Positions 24,006 to 32,046 of a DNA stretch of 42,243 nucleotides are shown one piece after another. The position numbers and the translations under genes were made by a program. Under the pieces are notes generated by a model that saw nothing but the letters and a program-made list of their open reading frames with translations, was not told the DNA's origin and ran no database searches. Each line of letters begins with the position of its first letter. The first letter of the stretch is position 1. The DNA is from Dehalococcoidia bacterium (GTDB lineage Bacteria; Chloroflexota; Dehalococcoidia; UBA2979), in NCBI GenBank assembly GCA_009692705.1, contig SHYR01000008.1, positions 1 to 42,243 of the forward strand. The letters run 5' to 3'.

Positions 24006-25937
24006 CTACCGCTCCAGCACGTTACCGCTGAGCACGAAGATCGCCACCGCCGCCACGATCACGCCGAGCATGAACATCGACGTGTAGGCCTGCAGTTGCC
24101 CGGCCTCGGAGCGCCGCAGCGCGTCGCCTGCCAGGCGGGTAGCACGCCCCACCTCGTTGGCGAGGCGGTCGACGAGCTGGGTGTCGATCAGCACCAGCGC
24201 GCGGCCGATCACGCCGTTGAGCAGCCCGCGTACCACCACGGTCTCGGCGAGGTCGTCGAGGTAGTACTTGCGCTCCACGATCCGCGGCAGCGGTCCGAGC
24301 CGCGAGCGGATCAGCTCCGCGGCCGGCCGGCGGTAGAGGTAGATCGCGGTCGCCAGCCCGATGCCACCGAGCGTGAACAGCGTCGAGGCCGCGACCACCA
24401 CGGCGTCGACCTCAATCTCGAAGGTGCGCAGCCCGGCGGGCAGCGCACCTTCCGCCAGCGTGCCGAAGCCGCCGCCGAGGTTCACCCAGCCGGCCGCGAC
24501 GGCGGGCACGGTGAGGATCGCCAGCGGCACCCACATCGTGCGTGGCGACTCGTGCGGAGCGCCGGCATGGCCGTCGCCGTGGCCCGGCGCGGGCGCCTCG
24601 CCGCCGCGGTACGCGCCGAAGAACGTGAGGTAGACGGCGCGGAACATGTAGAGCGCGGTCATCCCCGCCACCGCCACGCCGGCCACGAAGAGCAGGCGGT
24701 TGTGATGGAGCGCGTCGAGCAGGATCTCGTCCTTGCTCCAGAAGCCCGCCAGCGGAAAGACGCCGGCCAGCGAGAGCGAGCCGATCACGAAGCTGGCGAA
24801 GGTGACCGGCATCGCGAGGCGCAGCCCGCCCATGCGCCGCAGGTCGAAGCTGTTCGTGGCGTGGTTCACGGAGCCGGCGCCGAGGAACAGCATCGCCTTG
24901 AAGAACGCGTGCGTGAACAGGTGGAAGATCGCCGCCACGTACCCGCCCAGCCCCAGCGCCATCACCATGTAGCCGAGCTGCGAGATCGTCGAGTACGCCA
25001 GCACGCGCTTGATGTCCGTCGCCGCCAGCCCCATCGAGGCGGCCAGCAGTGCGGTGAACCCGCCGGTGTACGCCACCACGTCGCGCACCTCGGCGGGGGC
25101 GGCCTCGAAGGCGGGAAAGAAGCGCGCGATCAGGTAGACGCCCGCGACCACCATCGTGGCGGCGTGGATCAGCGCGGAGACGGGGGTGGGGCCCTCCATC
25201 GCGTCCGGCAGCCAGATGTGCAGCGGGAACTGCGCCGACTTCCCCACCGCCCCGGCGAGCAGGCCGAGCGTGAACCCGGTGAGCACCGCCGCGGAGAGTG
25301 TCGGCGCCAGCGCGTTGATGGCGGCGATGTCGAACTCGCCGGTCTTGCTCCAGATCAGCAGCAGCCCGACCAGGAACCCGAAGTCACCGAAGCGCGTGAC
25401 GATGAACGCCTTTTTCGCCGCCGCCGCCGCCGCCGGCCGGTGGAACCAGAACCCGATCAGCAGGTACGACGAAAGGCCCACCAACTCCCAGTGCACGAAG
25501 AGCTGCAGCAGGCTCGACGACAGCACCAGCCCGAGCATCGCCGCGGTGAACAGCGACATGTAGGCGAAGTAGCGCGCGTAGCCATGGTCCCCGCGCATGT
25601 AGCCGGTCGAGTAGACCTGCACCAGCAGCGAGACGCTGGTGACCACCACCAGCATGATCGCGGTCAGGCCGTCGAGGCGGACGCCCACCGGCACTACGAG
25701 GTTGAACAGCGACACCCAGTTGTGCGGCGCGATGTCGAGCGCCTCGCCGTCGACCGCGAGCGAGCTGTCGAGCGCCCACAGCGCCAGCAGCCAGGACACG
25801 CCGACCGCGAGCACGGTCATCCGCCCCGCGTCGAGCGGCCGGCGGCTGCCGATGAGCAGGGTCGCGACCGCGAACGAGAGCAGCGGGGCGAAGTAGATCG
25901 CCCACAGCGCAGCCTCGGGGATCGTCGGTAGCAGCAT
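24006..25937 (-). CDS. nuoL: NADH-quinone oxidoreductase subunit L
   Basis: The 643-residue largest pumping subunit. HWELVGLSSYLLIGFWFHRP, GKSAQFPLHIWLPDAMEGPT, SALIHAATMVVAGVYLIAR and DIKRVLAYSTISQLGYM are typical. The C-terminus has the long lateral-helix region (YYLDDLAETVVVRGLLNGVI) and a last helix (YTSMFMLGVIVAAVAIFVL). A His/Gly-rich loop (GHGDGHAGAPHESP) lies near residue 455. ATG 25937 lies 28 nt after the small DUF2007-like ORF. Confidence 0.96.
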   Translation of the reverse strand: MLLPTIPEAALWAIYFAPLLSFAVATLLIGSRRPLDAGRMTVLAVGVSWLLALWALDSSLAVDGEALDIAPHNWVSLFNLVVPVGVRLDGLTAIMLVVVTSVSLLVQVYSTGYMRGDHGYARYFAYMSLFTAAMLGLVLSSSLLQLFVHWELVGLSSYLLIGFWFHRPAAAAAAKKAFIVTRFGDFGFLVGLLLIWSKTGEFDIAAINALAPTLSAAVLTGFTLGLLAGAVGKSAQFPLHIWLPDAMEGPTPVSALIHAATMVVAGVYLIARFFPAFEAAPAEVRDVVAYTGGFTALLAASMGLAATDIKRVLAYSTISQLGYMVMALGLGGYVAAIFHLFTHAFFKAMLFLGAGSVNHATNSFDLRRMGGLRLAMPVTFASFVIGSLSLAGVFPLAGFWSKDEILLDALHHNRLLFVAGVAVAGMTALYMFRAVYLTFFGAYRGGEAPAPGHGDGHAGAPHESPRTMWVPLAILTVPAVAAGWVNLGGGFGTLAEGALPAGLRTFEIEVDAVVVAASTLFTLGGIGLATAIYLYRRPAAELIRSRLGPLPRIVERKYYLDDLAETVVVRGLLNGVIGRALVLIDTQLVDRLANEVGRATRLAGDALRRSEAGQLQAYTSMFMLGVIVAAVAIFVLSGNVLER

Positions 25938-25965
25938 CAGTGGCTGGCGGGGGCGGCGGTGGACA

Positions 25966-26154
25966 TCAGATCTTGTTCAGCACCTCGCGCGCCACGTGCG
26001 TCTTGCCGTCTGGCACCCAGATCTCGCGGGGCAGTTGCATCGAAGCCACCTCGAGCGGGGGCACCACGCGCACCGACAGCGCCTCGGCGAAGAACAGCTC
26101 CTTCCAGATCGCGGCGGCATAGCCGTCCGGGACGTCCATGAACTTCACCCACAT
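25966..26154 (-). CDS. Small DUF2007-like protein inserted between nuoK and nuoL
   Basis: The 62-residue ORF begins MWVKFMDVPDGYAAAIWKEL and ends REIWVPDGKTHVAREVLNKI. This resembles DUF2007-type 'putative signal transducing' proteins (short alpha/beta, ending VWVP...A.ELL). It has no membrane segment. It starts 14 nt after nuoK and lies 28 nt before nuoL on the same strand, so it is part of the nuo transcript. The position is unusual, since nuoK-nuoL are normally adjacent. A regulatory or assembly role is a guess. Confidence 0.6.
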   Translation of the reverse strand: MWVKFMDVPDGYAAAIWKELFFAEALSVRVVPPLEVASMQLPREIWVPDGKTHVAREVLNKI

Positions 26155-26168
26155 CGCGTTCCCCCGCC

Positions 26169-26510
26169 CTACCAGCGCATCAGGCTGATGCGGTCGAGAT
26201 CGACGGTCTCGCGCCGGCGGTAGACCAGCACCGCCATCGCGAGTGCGACCGCGGCCTCCGCCGCGGCCACCGTGAGCACGAAGACCACAAACGCGTGCCC
26301 GGCGAGCGGCTCCGTGCCGCCCGCGAAGGCGCCGAAGCGCGAGAACGCCAACAGCGCGAGGTTCACGCCGTTGAGCATCAATTCGACGCCCATCAGCACC
26401 GCGATCGCGTTGCGCTTGGAGAGCGCGACCGCGATGCCGATTCCGAAAACCACCCCCGACAGCGCAAGGTAGTGCGCCAGCGTCACCGTCAGCGTCTCCG
26501 GCAGGCTCAC
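26169..26510 (-). CDS. nuoK: NADH-quinone oxidoreductase subunit K
   Basis: A 113-residue, three-helix membrane subunit. The conserved membrane Glu residues lie in LMGVELMLNGVNLAL and AAEAAVALAM. The GTG at 26510 overlaps the nuoJ TGA in GTGA. It carries a C-terminal extension (DLDRISLMRW). Confidence 0.95.
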   Translation of the reverse strand: MSLPETLTVTLAHYLALSGVVFGIGIAVALSKRNAIAVLMGVELMLNGVNLALLAFSRFGAFAGGTEPLAGHAFVVFVLTVAAAEAAVALAMAVLVYRRRETVDLDRISLMRW

Positions 26511-27019
26511 GAGCGGTCCTCCCGCACCAGCACGATCGCGCCGAGCAGCGCGGCGAGCAGCAGCACCGACGCCATCTCGAACGCCAGCAGGTAGGGCCCG
26601 AGCAGCGCGTCGCCAATGCCGCGCACGGTGTCGGCGAACGAACGTGCGTCCAGCGCCTCGCCGGCGACCTGCGGCCAGTCCACGTTGACGGCGGTGTAGC
26701 CGACGACGGCGGCGAACGCGGCGCCCAGCGCCACGCCCGGCAGCACGAACAGCGAGTTGGCGTTGTCGCGTGCGGCGAGCGGCGTGAGCATGACCGCGAA
26801 CACCATCAGGATCGAGACCGCCCCAGCGTAGATCAGCATCTGCGCGACCGCGATGAAGTCGGCGGAGAGCGTGATGAACAGCCCCGCCATGCCGAGGAAC
26901 GACGCCACCAGGAACACCACGGCGTGGATCAGGTTGCGCGACAGGAAGACCGCCAGCGCGCTCCCGACCGTGAGCGCGGACAGCACCCAGAACGCGGCGA
27001 CGACGCCCGGGGAGTCCAC
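26507..27019 (-). CDS. nuoJ: NADH-quinone oxidoreductase subunit J
   Basis: The 170-residue membrane subunit has five predicted helices. The pi-bulge region around LSADFIAVAQMLIYAGAVSI is conserved in NuoJ and is followed by LMVFAVML. GTG at 27019 is 3 nt after the nuoH stop, exactly where nuoI would normally stand. Confidence 0.94.
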   Translation of the reverse strand: MDSPGVVAAFWVLSALTVGSALAVFLSRNLIHAVVFLVASFLGMAGLFITLSADFIAVAQMLIYAGAVSILMVFAVMLTPLAARDNANSLFVLPGVALGAAFAAVVGYTAVNVDWPQVAGEALDARSFADTVRGIGDALLGPYLLAFEMASVLLLAALLGAIVLVREDRS

Positions 27020-27022
27020 CGT

Positions 27023-28471
27023 CTACGCCCCGCTCGCGCTGTCAGGGGTCGCCTCGCGCTGCAGGCGTTGCGCGGCGAGCAGCCCGCCGACGGCGGTGGT
27101 GAGCCGCGGGCGCAGCAGCCGCTCGCGCTGCGGCCGGTAGCCCAGCGCGCGTGTCCACGCGCGCGCGGCAACGATAGTGAAGCCGAGGTTGAAGAGCGTG
27201 ATCAGGCCGAGCGAGACCACGCCCGCCACCTCCCAGCGGGCGGCGATCGAGCTCTCCACGGCCACTACGAAGGTGTTCAGGATCGACAGCGGGATCAGGT
27301 ACTTCCAGGCGAAGGCCATCAGCTGGTCGAGGCGGAAGCGTGGCAGCGTGCCTCGCAGCCAGATGAACAGGAAGTAGACCGCGCTCACTTTCACCGCGAA
27401 GATCGCATAGGGTGGCACCCATTCCTCCAGCCCGAACGCGGACCAGCCACCGAGGAACATCGTGGTGACGAGGGCGGCGACCGCGGTGGCGTTGCCCATC
27501 TCGACGGCGTAGTAGAGCCCGAACTTCATGCCCGAGTACTCGGTGTGGAATCCGGCGATGATCTCCGACTCCGCCTCCGCGATGTCGTTGGGCGTGCGGT
27601 TCAACTCCGCGGTGGAGGCGAAGAAGAATGTGAACAGTGCCAGCGGGAGCATCGGCGCCAGCCAGAGGTTGTGGTCCGCCTGCCATTCGACGATCCCGCC
27701 GAGGCTCATCGAGCCGGTGATCAGCACCACCGGCAGCAGCGCGATGCTCTGCGGGATCTCGTAGGAGATCATCATCGCGATCGTGCGCATCGCGCCCAGC
27801 AGCGCGTAGTGGTTGTTGGACGACCACCCCGCCATGAAGATCGCGAGCGTGGAGAGCGAGCTGACCGCGATCACGTAGAGCACGCCGACGTTGAGGTCGA
27901 GGTAGATCATGCGCGGCGCCCAGGGCAGCGCGCCCATCACCAGCATCAGCGGGATGAACACCAGCAGCGGCGGCAGGTAGTACATCAGCCGGTCCGCGCC
28001 CCGCGGGATGATCGTCTCCTTCTGGATCAACTTGATCGCATCGGCCACCGGCTGCAGCAGGCCGAACGGCCCCACGCGGTTCGGTCCGCGCCGGATCTGC
28101 ATGCGCGCCAGCACCCGCCGTTCCACCCACACCAGCACCAGCAGCACGAGACCCACGAAGCCGAGGATGCCGGTGGCGCCGATCAGCGCGCTCGCCACGT
28201 AGGAGACCGCCGGGTCGAAGCGCTCGTCCAGCCGTCCGCGCAGGTGCGCCATCGCGATGCCGAGGTCGCGGAGGTCGTACCAGCGGCCATCGAGCACACC
28301 GCTGACCACGACCACGCCGATCGCGATGCTCACCGCCACCAGCACCAGCGCCGCGAGCGCACCGGCGACCCGCAGCCCGCGCAGGCGCGGCACGGCACGC
28401 GCACGCACGCCGATCGGGAACGACGCTGGCCCCATGGCTCGCAGCGCCTGCCACGCCGCGAAGCGGCTCAC
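27023..28471 (-). CDS. nuoH: NADH-quinone oxidoreductase subunit H
   Basis: The 482-residue quinone-site membrane subunit. Signatures: [52 protein letters not shown] and [17 protein letters not shown]. It has an N-terminal extension of ~90 residues with an additional helix ([20 protein letters not shown]). GTG at 28471 overlaps the nuoD TGA (GTGA). The Asn/Ser-rich [16 protein letters not shown] loop faces quinone. Confidence 0.95.
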   Translation of the reverse strand: MSRFAAWQALRAMGPASFPIGVRARAVPRLRGLRVAGALAALVLVAVSIAIGVVVVSGVLDGRWYDLRDLGIAMAHLRGRLDERFDPAVSYVASALIGATGILGFVGLVLLVLVWVERRVLARMQIRRGPNRVGPFGLLQPVADAIKLIQKETIIPRGADRLMYYLPPLLVFIPLMLVMGALPWAPRMIYLDLNVGVLYVIAVSSLSTLAIFMAGWSSNNHYALLGAMRTIAMMISYEIPQSIALLPVVLITGSMSLGGIVEWQADHNLWLAPMLPLALFTFFFASTAELNRTPNDIAEAESEIIAGFHTEYSGMKFGLYYAVEMGNATAVAALVTTMFLGGWSAFGLEEWVPPYAIFAVKVSAVYFLFIWLRGTLPRFRLDQLMAFAWKYLIPLSILNTFVVAVESSIAARWEVAGVVSLGLITLFNLGFTIVAARAWTRALGYRPQRERLLRPRLTTAVGGLLAAQRLQREATPDSASGA

Positions 28472-29571
28472 CGGTCGATCTCCCCCACCACGATGTCGAT
28501 CGAGCCCAGCGCGACGATCGCGTCCGGCAAGGAGGCGCCAACCGCCATCTCCCTCAGCAGCGTGAGGTTGATCAGGGAGGGCGCGCGGATGTGGAAGCGG
28601 TACGGCGCCGGGCCTCCGTCCGAGACCAGGTAGAAGCCGAGCTCCCCGCGCGGGCCCTCGACGCGCGCGTACGCCTCCCCCGGCTCGGGCCGCAGCGCCA
28701 GCGGGATGTCGGTCTTGTGCGCGCCGGGCGGCAGGCCGTCGAGCGCCTGGCGCACGATGCCGACGGACTGGCGCACCTCCTCCATGCGCACCATGAAGCG
28801 GTCGTAGGCGTCGCCGGCGCGGCCGACCGGCACCGCGAAGTCGAAGCGGTCGTAGCCGCAGTAGGGCTCCGCCTTGCGCAGGTCCCACGGCACGCCGGAG
28901 CCGCGCAGCATCGGGCCTGCGAGCGAGGCGTTGATCGCATCGGCCGCCGATATCACGCCGACGTTGCGCGTGCGCGCCAGGAAGATCTCGTTGTCCACCA
29001 GCAGCTCCGTGTACTCCGCGATGCGCGCCGGCAGCTCGTCGAGCAGCGCGCTCGCCGCCGGGAAGAACTCCGGCGGCGGGTCGAAGGCCACGCCGCCGAT
29101 GCGCATGTAGTTCGTGGTCAGGCGCGCGCCGCAGGTCATCTCGAAGAGGTCGAGAATCTTTTCGCGCTCGCGCCACATGTACAGCAGCGGCGTCTGCCAC
29201 GCCCCGGCGTCGCTCACCAGCTGGCCGTTTGCCATCGCGTGGCTCGCGATGCGCTGCAACTCCGCGAAGATCACGCGCAGGTAGGAGGCGCGCTCGGGCA
29301 CCTCGACCCCCGCCAGTTGCTCGACGGCGAGGCAGTAGCCGAGGTTGCCCGACATCGCGGCGAGGTAGTCGGCACGATCGGTGAAGGGGATGTTCTGCGT
29401 GTACGTGCGCTCCTCGGCGAGCTTCTCCATCGAGCGGTGAAGGTAGCCCACGATCATGTCGATGTCCCGGATGCGCTCGCCGTCCATCACTACGCGCACG
29501 CGGAACACGCCGTGCGTGGAGGGGTGCTGCGGACCGATGTTGAGCACATATGGTTCGCTGGCGGCGGTCAT
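28468..29571 (-). CDS. nuoD: NADH-quinone oxidoreductase subunit D
   Basis: A 367-residue 49-kDa-type subunit lining the quinone cavity. NIGPQHPSTHGVFR opens the protein; GYLHRSMEKLAEERTYTQNI and ASHAMANGQLVSDAGA follow. The C-terminus is [25 protein letters not shown], which normally packs on NuoB. ATG overlaps the nuoC stop (ATGA). Confidence 0.96.
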   Translation of the reverse strand: MTAASEPYVLNIGPQHPSTHGVFRVRVVMDGERIRDIDMIVGYLHRSMEKLAEERTYTQNIPFTDRADYLAAMSGNLGYCLAVEQLAGVEVPERASYLRVIFAELQRIASHAMANGQLVSDAGAWQTPLLYMWREREKILDLFEMTCGARLTTNYMRIGGVAFDPPPEFFPAASALLDELPARIAEYTELLVDNEIFLARTRNVGVISAADAINASLAGPMLRGSGVPWDLRKAEPYCGYDRFDFAVPVGRAGDAYDRFMVRMEEVRQSVGIVRQALDGLPPGAHKTDIPLALRPEPGEAYARVEGPRGELGFYLVSDGGPAPYRFHIRAPSLINLTLLREMAVGASLPDAIVALGSIDIVVGEIDR

Positions 29572-30080
29572 CGCGCCTGCTTCCCCGGCTCCTCGAATGG
29601 GAACCGCGGCAGGCCGGGGTGGTGCCCCGCGATCTGGAGGAAGTTCTTGCGCAGCGGATGGCCGGGGAAGCCCTCCCACAGGAAGAGCCGCCGCAGATCC
29701 GGGTGGCCCTCGAAGTGGATCCCCATCAGGTCGTAGACCTCGCGCTCCTGCAGCAGCGCGCCGCGGTACACGCCGTATACGCTCGGCAGCGACGGCTGCT
29801 CGCGGTCCAGCACCGCCTTCACCACGATCAGGTGGTTCTGGTCCAGTGATTGCAGGTGGTAGACCAGCTCGAAGCGGTCGTAGCGGTCGACGCTGCACAG
29901 GCTCGAGAGCTGGGCGGCGTCCAGCGCGGGGTCGTCGTGGAGCCAGCGCAGCACCTCCGCCACGCGCGGCGCGGCCACCTCCACCCACTCGTCGGTCGCG
30001 CCCGCCACGGCGTCCGGCATCGCCGCGCGCAGTCGCTGCGCGACCTCCCGGCCGTCCAGCTGGCGTGGACCGCGCGGCAA
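29568..30080 (-). CDS. nuoC: NADH-quinone oxidoreductase subunit C
   Basis: The 170-residue 30-kDa-type subunit. The signature EREVYDLMGIHFEGHPDLRR followed by LFLWEGFPGHPLRK is the NuoC hallmark. It starts one base after the nuoA stop; nuoB, usually between A and C, is absent. Confidence 0.95.
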   Translation of the reverse strand: MPRGPRQLDGREVAQRLRAAMPDAVAGATDEWVEVAAPRVAEVLRWLHDDPALDAAQLSSLCSVDRYDRFELVYHLQSLDQNHLIVVKAVLDREQPSLPSVYGVYRGALLQEREVYDLMGIHFEGHPDLRRLFLWEGFPGHPLRKNFLQIAGHHPGLPRFPFEEPGKQAR

Positions 30081-30081
30081 G

Positions 30082-30456
30082 CTAGCTCCACTCCAGGGCG
30101 CGGCGCCGCCAGGCGTAGGCCAGTCCGAAGGCGAGCACGCCGATGAACAGCGCCGCCTTCAGCAGCGCGGAGAGCGCGAGCGTGGCGTGTTGGACCGCCC
30201 ACGGGTAGAGGAAGATCACCTCGACATCGAAGATCACGAACCCGATCGCGAACAGGTAGTAGCGCGCGTTGAACTGCCCCCAGGCCGTGCCTTCGCTCTC
30301 GACGCCGCACTCGTAGGTGGCGTTCTTGATCGGATCGGGGTGCTCCGGCCGGAGGCGCAGGCGGTAGAGCAGATGGGAGACGAGCAGCGGCAGCGCGGGG
30401 AAGGCGAGCGCGAAGCCCACCAGCACCGCTGCGCGGCCAAACTGCTCCGGGATCAC
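30082..30456 (-). CDS. nuoA: NADH-quinone oxidoreductase subunit A
   Basis: A 124-residue three-helix subunit. YECGVESEGTAWGQFNARYY is the conserved loop with the redox-state-dependent Cys, followed by FVIFDVEVIFLYPWA. GTG at 30456. It is the first gene of the nuo operon, behind a strong promoter. Confidence 0.95.
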   Translation of the reverse strand: MIPEQFGRAAVLVGFALAFPALPLLVSHLLYRLRLRPEHPDPIKNATYECGVESEGTAWGQFNARYYLFAIGFVIFDVEVIFLYPWAVQHATLALSALLKAALFIGVLAFGLAYAWRRRALEWS

Positions 30457-30538
30457 GAAGCTGTCCCATCAGTGCGTGGCGGCGGGCGGCGCCACCCGGG
30501 CGCGGGCCGCCGCGGGCGCCGTCCGAGAATCGAGCGGG

Positions 30539-30567
30539 ACTGTAGCACGGGCCCCTGCTGGGTTCAA
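30539..30567 (-). promoter_or_regulatory. Sigma-70-like promoter of the nuo operon
   Basis: On the minus strand TTGAAC (-35, 30562-30567) and TACAGT (-10, 30539-30544) are exactly 17 nt apart, giving a ~75-nt leader before the nuoA GTG. It is the best -35/-10 pair in this intergenic region. Confidence 0.6.
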
Positions 30568-30608
30568 TGAAACCGTAACTATCCCTCACCGCACGTGTCG
30601 GGCGCGTT

Positions 30609-30617
30609 TGATACAGT
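30609..30617 (+). promoter_or_regulatory. Candidate extended -10 element of the 30627 ORF
   Basis: TGA-TACAGT ends 9 nt before the ATG at 30627, so the transcript would be leaderless or nearly so. No -35 match at 17 nt. Confidence 0.4.
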
Positions 30618-30626
30618 GCGCGCGAT

Positions 30627-30899
30627 ATGGACACCCTCCCCCTACTGCTAGTGCTGCCGGCGCTTCTGGCGCTCTGGGTGTTCTTCATCTGGGCCAGCGC
30701 GGGAGTCGCCCGCAACAAGGGACGTAGCCTGATCATCGGTGGACTCATGGGTGGCGTGTTCGGCGTGCTGGGCCTCGTCCTGATGTGGTTGATGCCAGTA
30801 AATCGCGAAGTCGTCGCGCGCCGAGAGCAGGAGTTGAGAGCGCGACTGAGAACCGAAGGGCGAGGCGCTCTCGGGTCAGACCACGCCGGTGCACCCTAG
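30627..30899 (+). CDS. Small two-helix membrane protein, divergent from nuo operon
   Basis: A 90-residue protein with two helices (about residues 3-24 and 35-56) and a charged Arg/Glu-rich C-terminal tail (NREVVARREQELRARLRTEG). No family is recognised; the layout resembles small phage-shock or superinfection-type membrane proteins, but this is not evidence of function. It has its own promoter-like element. The following 218 nt, to the PHP gene, contain no supported gene or clear hairpin. Confidence 0.6.
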   Translation: MDTLPLLLVLPALLALWVFFIWASAGVARNKGRSLIIGGLMGGVFGVLGLVLMWLMPVNREVVARREQELRARLRTEGRGALGSDHAGAP

Positions 30900-31117
30900 C
30901 AGCATGAGTGGATCACCTCGGAAGAAAGACACCCCGCGACCCTCATGCGAGGACGCCCGTGCGCGCCGGGCCGGGGGTGCTGCCGCCGGCCGCATTGACC
31001 ACCTCGTGCACCTCGCCTTCGCGGAGCGCTGGGTGCCGCGGCCCCCCGCGTTGTGCGCAACGAGCGCGCGCCCCGCAGGGTGGCGATGCCGCGCCGATGC
31101 TGAGACGATACGGGACG

Positions 31118-31885
31118 ATGCTGGTCGATCTCCACACCCACACTCACCCGTTCTCGTGGGATTCCTTCCTGCACCCGGACGAGCTCGTGGAGCGGTCGCG
31201 CCAGGCAGGCCTCGACGCGATCGTGCTCTCGGAGCACGACTGGGCGTGGAAGCCGGAGGCGGTGCGCGAGCTCTCGAAGCGGCACGACTTTCCGATCTTC
31301 GCTGGCATCGAGGTCAACACTGAGGATGGTCACGTGCTGAGCTACGGCCTGCACGAGTACGTCTTCGGCATGCACCGCGCGCACGAGCTGGCGGGCCACG
31401 TGCGACGCGTCGGCGGCGTGATGGTGGCGCCGCACCCCTATCGGCGACAGCTGCCGTGGCGCCTCGATGACGAGGCGGAGTACGCGGACGCCTTGCGCCG
31501 TGCGGAATCGAACCCTGCCTACCGCTTCGTGTCGGCGCTGGAGGCGGTCAACGGACGCGGCACGCTGCGTGAGAACACCTTCTCGCAGCAGCTCGCGCGT
31601 GCGATGGGCATGCCGACCACCGGCGGCACCGACTCACACGAGCGAGGCGACATCGGCAAGACCGCCACCTACTTCGAGCGTGAGCTGCGCTCGGAGCAGG
31701 CGCTGATCGAGGAGATCCGGGCGGGCCGTGTGTGGGCGCTGGACCGCACCGGCGGCCAGCTCAGCGCCGACCCCGTCTACCGTGAGCTGCCGCCAGACCT
31801 CGCCGCGGCACGCGCCGAGCTCACGGCGATCCGCGAGCGGCGCGCCCTCGAAGGTGCGCCGGAGTTCCGCGGACGGGCCGGCTAG
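31118..31885 (+). CDS. PHP-domain metal-dependent phosphoesterase
   Basis: The 255-residue PHP protein has a trinuclear metal site: DLHTHTH (residues 4-10), EHDWAW (Glu/His), FAGIEVN (Glu), APHPYR (His) and GTDSHERGD (His). Such proteins hydrolyse phosphate esters of nucleotides or other small molecules; the substrate is not apparent. ATG 31118 (MLVDLHTHTH) is preferred because the motif begins at once; ATG 31097 is an alternative. It stands alone between a small membrane gene and the SDR pair. Confidence 0.88.
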   Translation: MLVDLHTHTHPFSWDSFLHPDELVERSRQAGLDAIVLSEHDWAWKPEAVRELSKRHDFPIFAGIEVNTEDGHVLSYGLHEYVFGMHRAHELAGHVRRVGGVMVAPHPYRRQLPWRLDDEAEYADALRRAESNPAYRFVSALEAVNGRGTLRENTFSQQLARAMGMPTTGGTDSHERGDIGKTATYFERELRSEQALIEEIRAGRVWALDRTGGQLSADPVYRELPPDLAAARAELTAIRERRALEGAPEFRGRAG

Positions 31886-31922
31886 CCCGCCGCAGTGCGC
31901 CTCGATCGCGTGTGGCGGCCGG

Positions 31923-31964
31923 CCGAGCGGCGGGTAGTGTCCTTTAGGACACTACCGAGCGGCG
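31923..31964. repeat. Perfect 24-bp palindrome flanked by 8-10 bp direct repeats (transposon scar or operator)
   Basis: 31933-31956 is GGTAGTGTCC, TTTA, GGACACTACC: a 10-bp perfect stem and 4-nt loop. On both sides stands the same sequence: CCGAGCGGCG at 31923-31932 and again at 31955-31964, sharing CC with the palindrome. Two joined inverted ends between a target-site duplication would give this layout. The palindrome ends 15 nt before a -35 box, so an operator is the alternative. Confidence 0.75.
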
Positions 31965-31971
31965 TCTTTCA

Positions 31972-32000
31972 TTGACAGGCGGCAGGTGCCTGCTTATCGT
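31972..32000 (+). promoter_or_regulatory. Sigma-70-like promoter of the SDR pair
   Basis: A perfect TTGACA (31972-31977) is followed after 17 nt by TATCGT (31995-32000). Transcription would start near 32007. A good ribosome site (GGAAGGAAGG) precedes the first SDR ATG at 32047. This is the strongest promoter match in the window. Confidence 0.65.
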
Positions 32001-32046
32001 TCCGCGGGCCCCGCGCGGCCCAGCACGGAGCCGGAAGGAAGGCGAG

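Noticed and set aside
23793-25931. 712-aa plus-strand ORF opposite nuoL/nuoM
   Set aside because: It is the antisense shadow of GC-rich membrane genes; the product is Arg/His/Gln-rich with no domain, while the minus strand encodes unmistakable NuoL and NuoM.
30900-31117. Small ORFs on both strands before the PHP gene
   Set aside because: Frames are Pro/Arg/Ala-rich without ribosome sites or hydrophobic pattern; TTGACC occurs but no -10 follows at the right distance.
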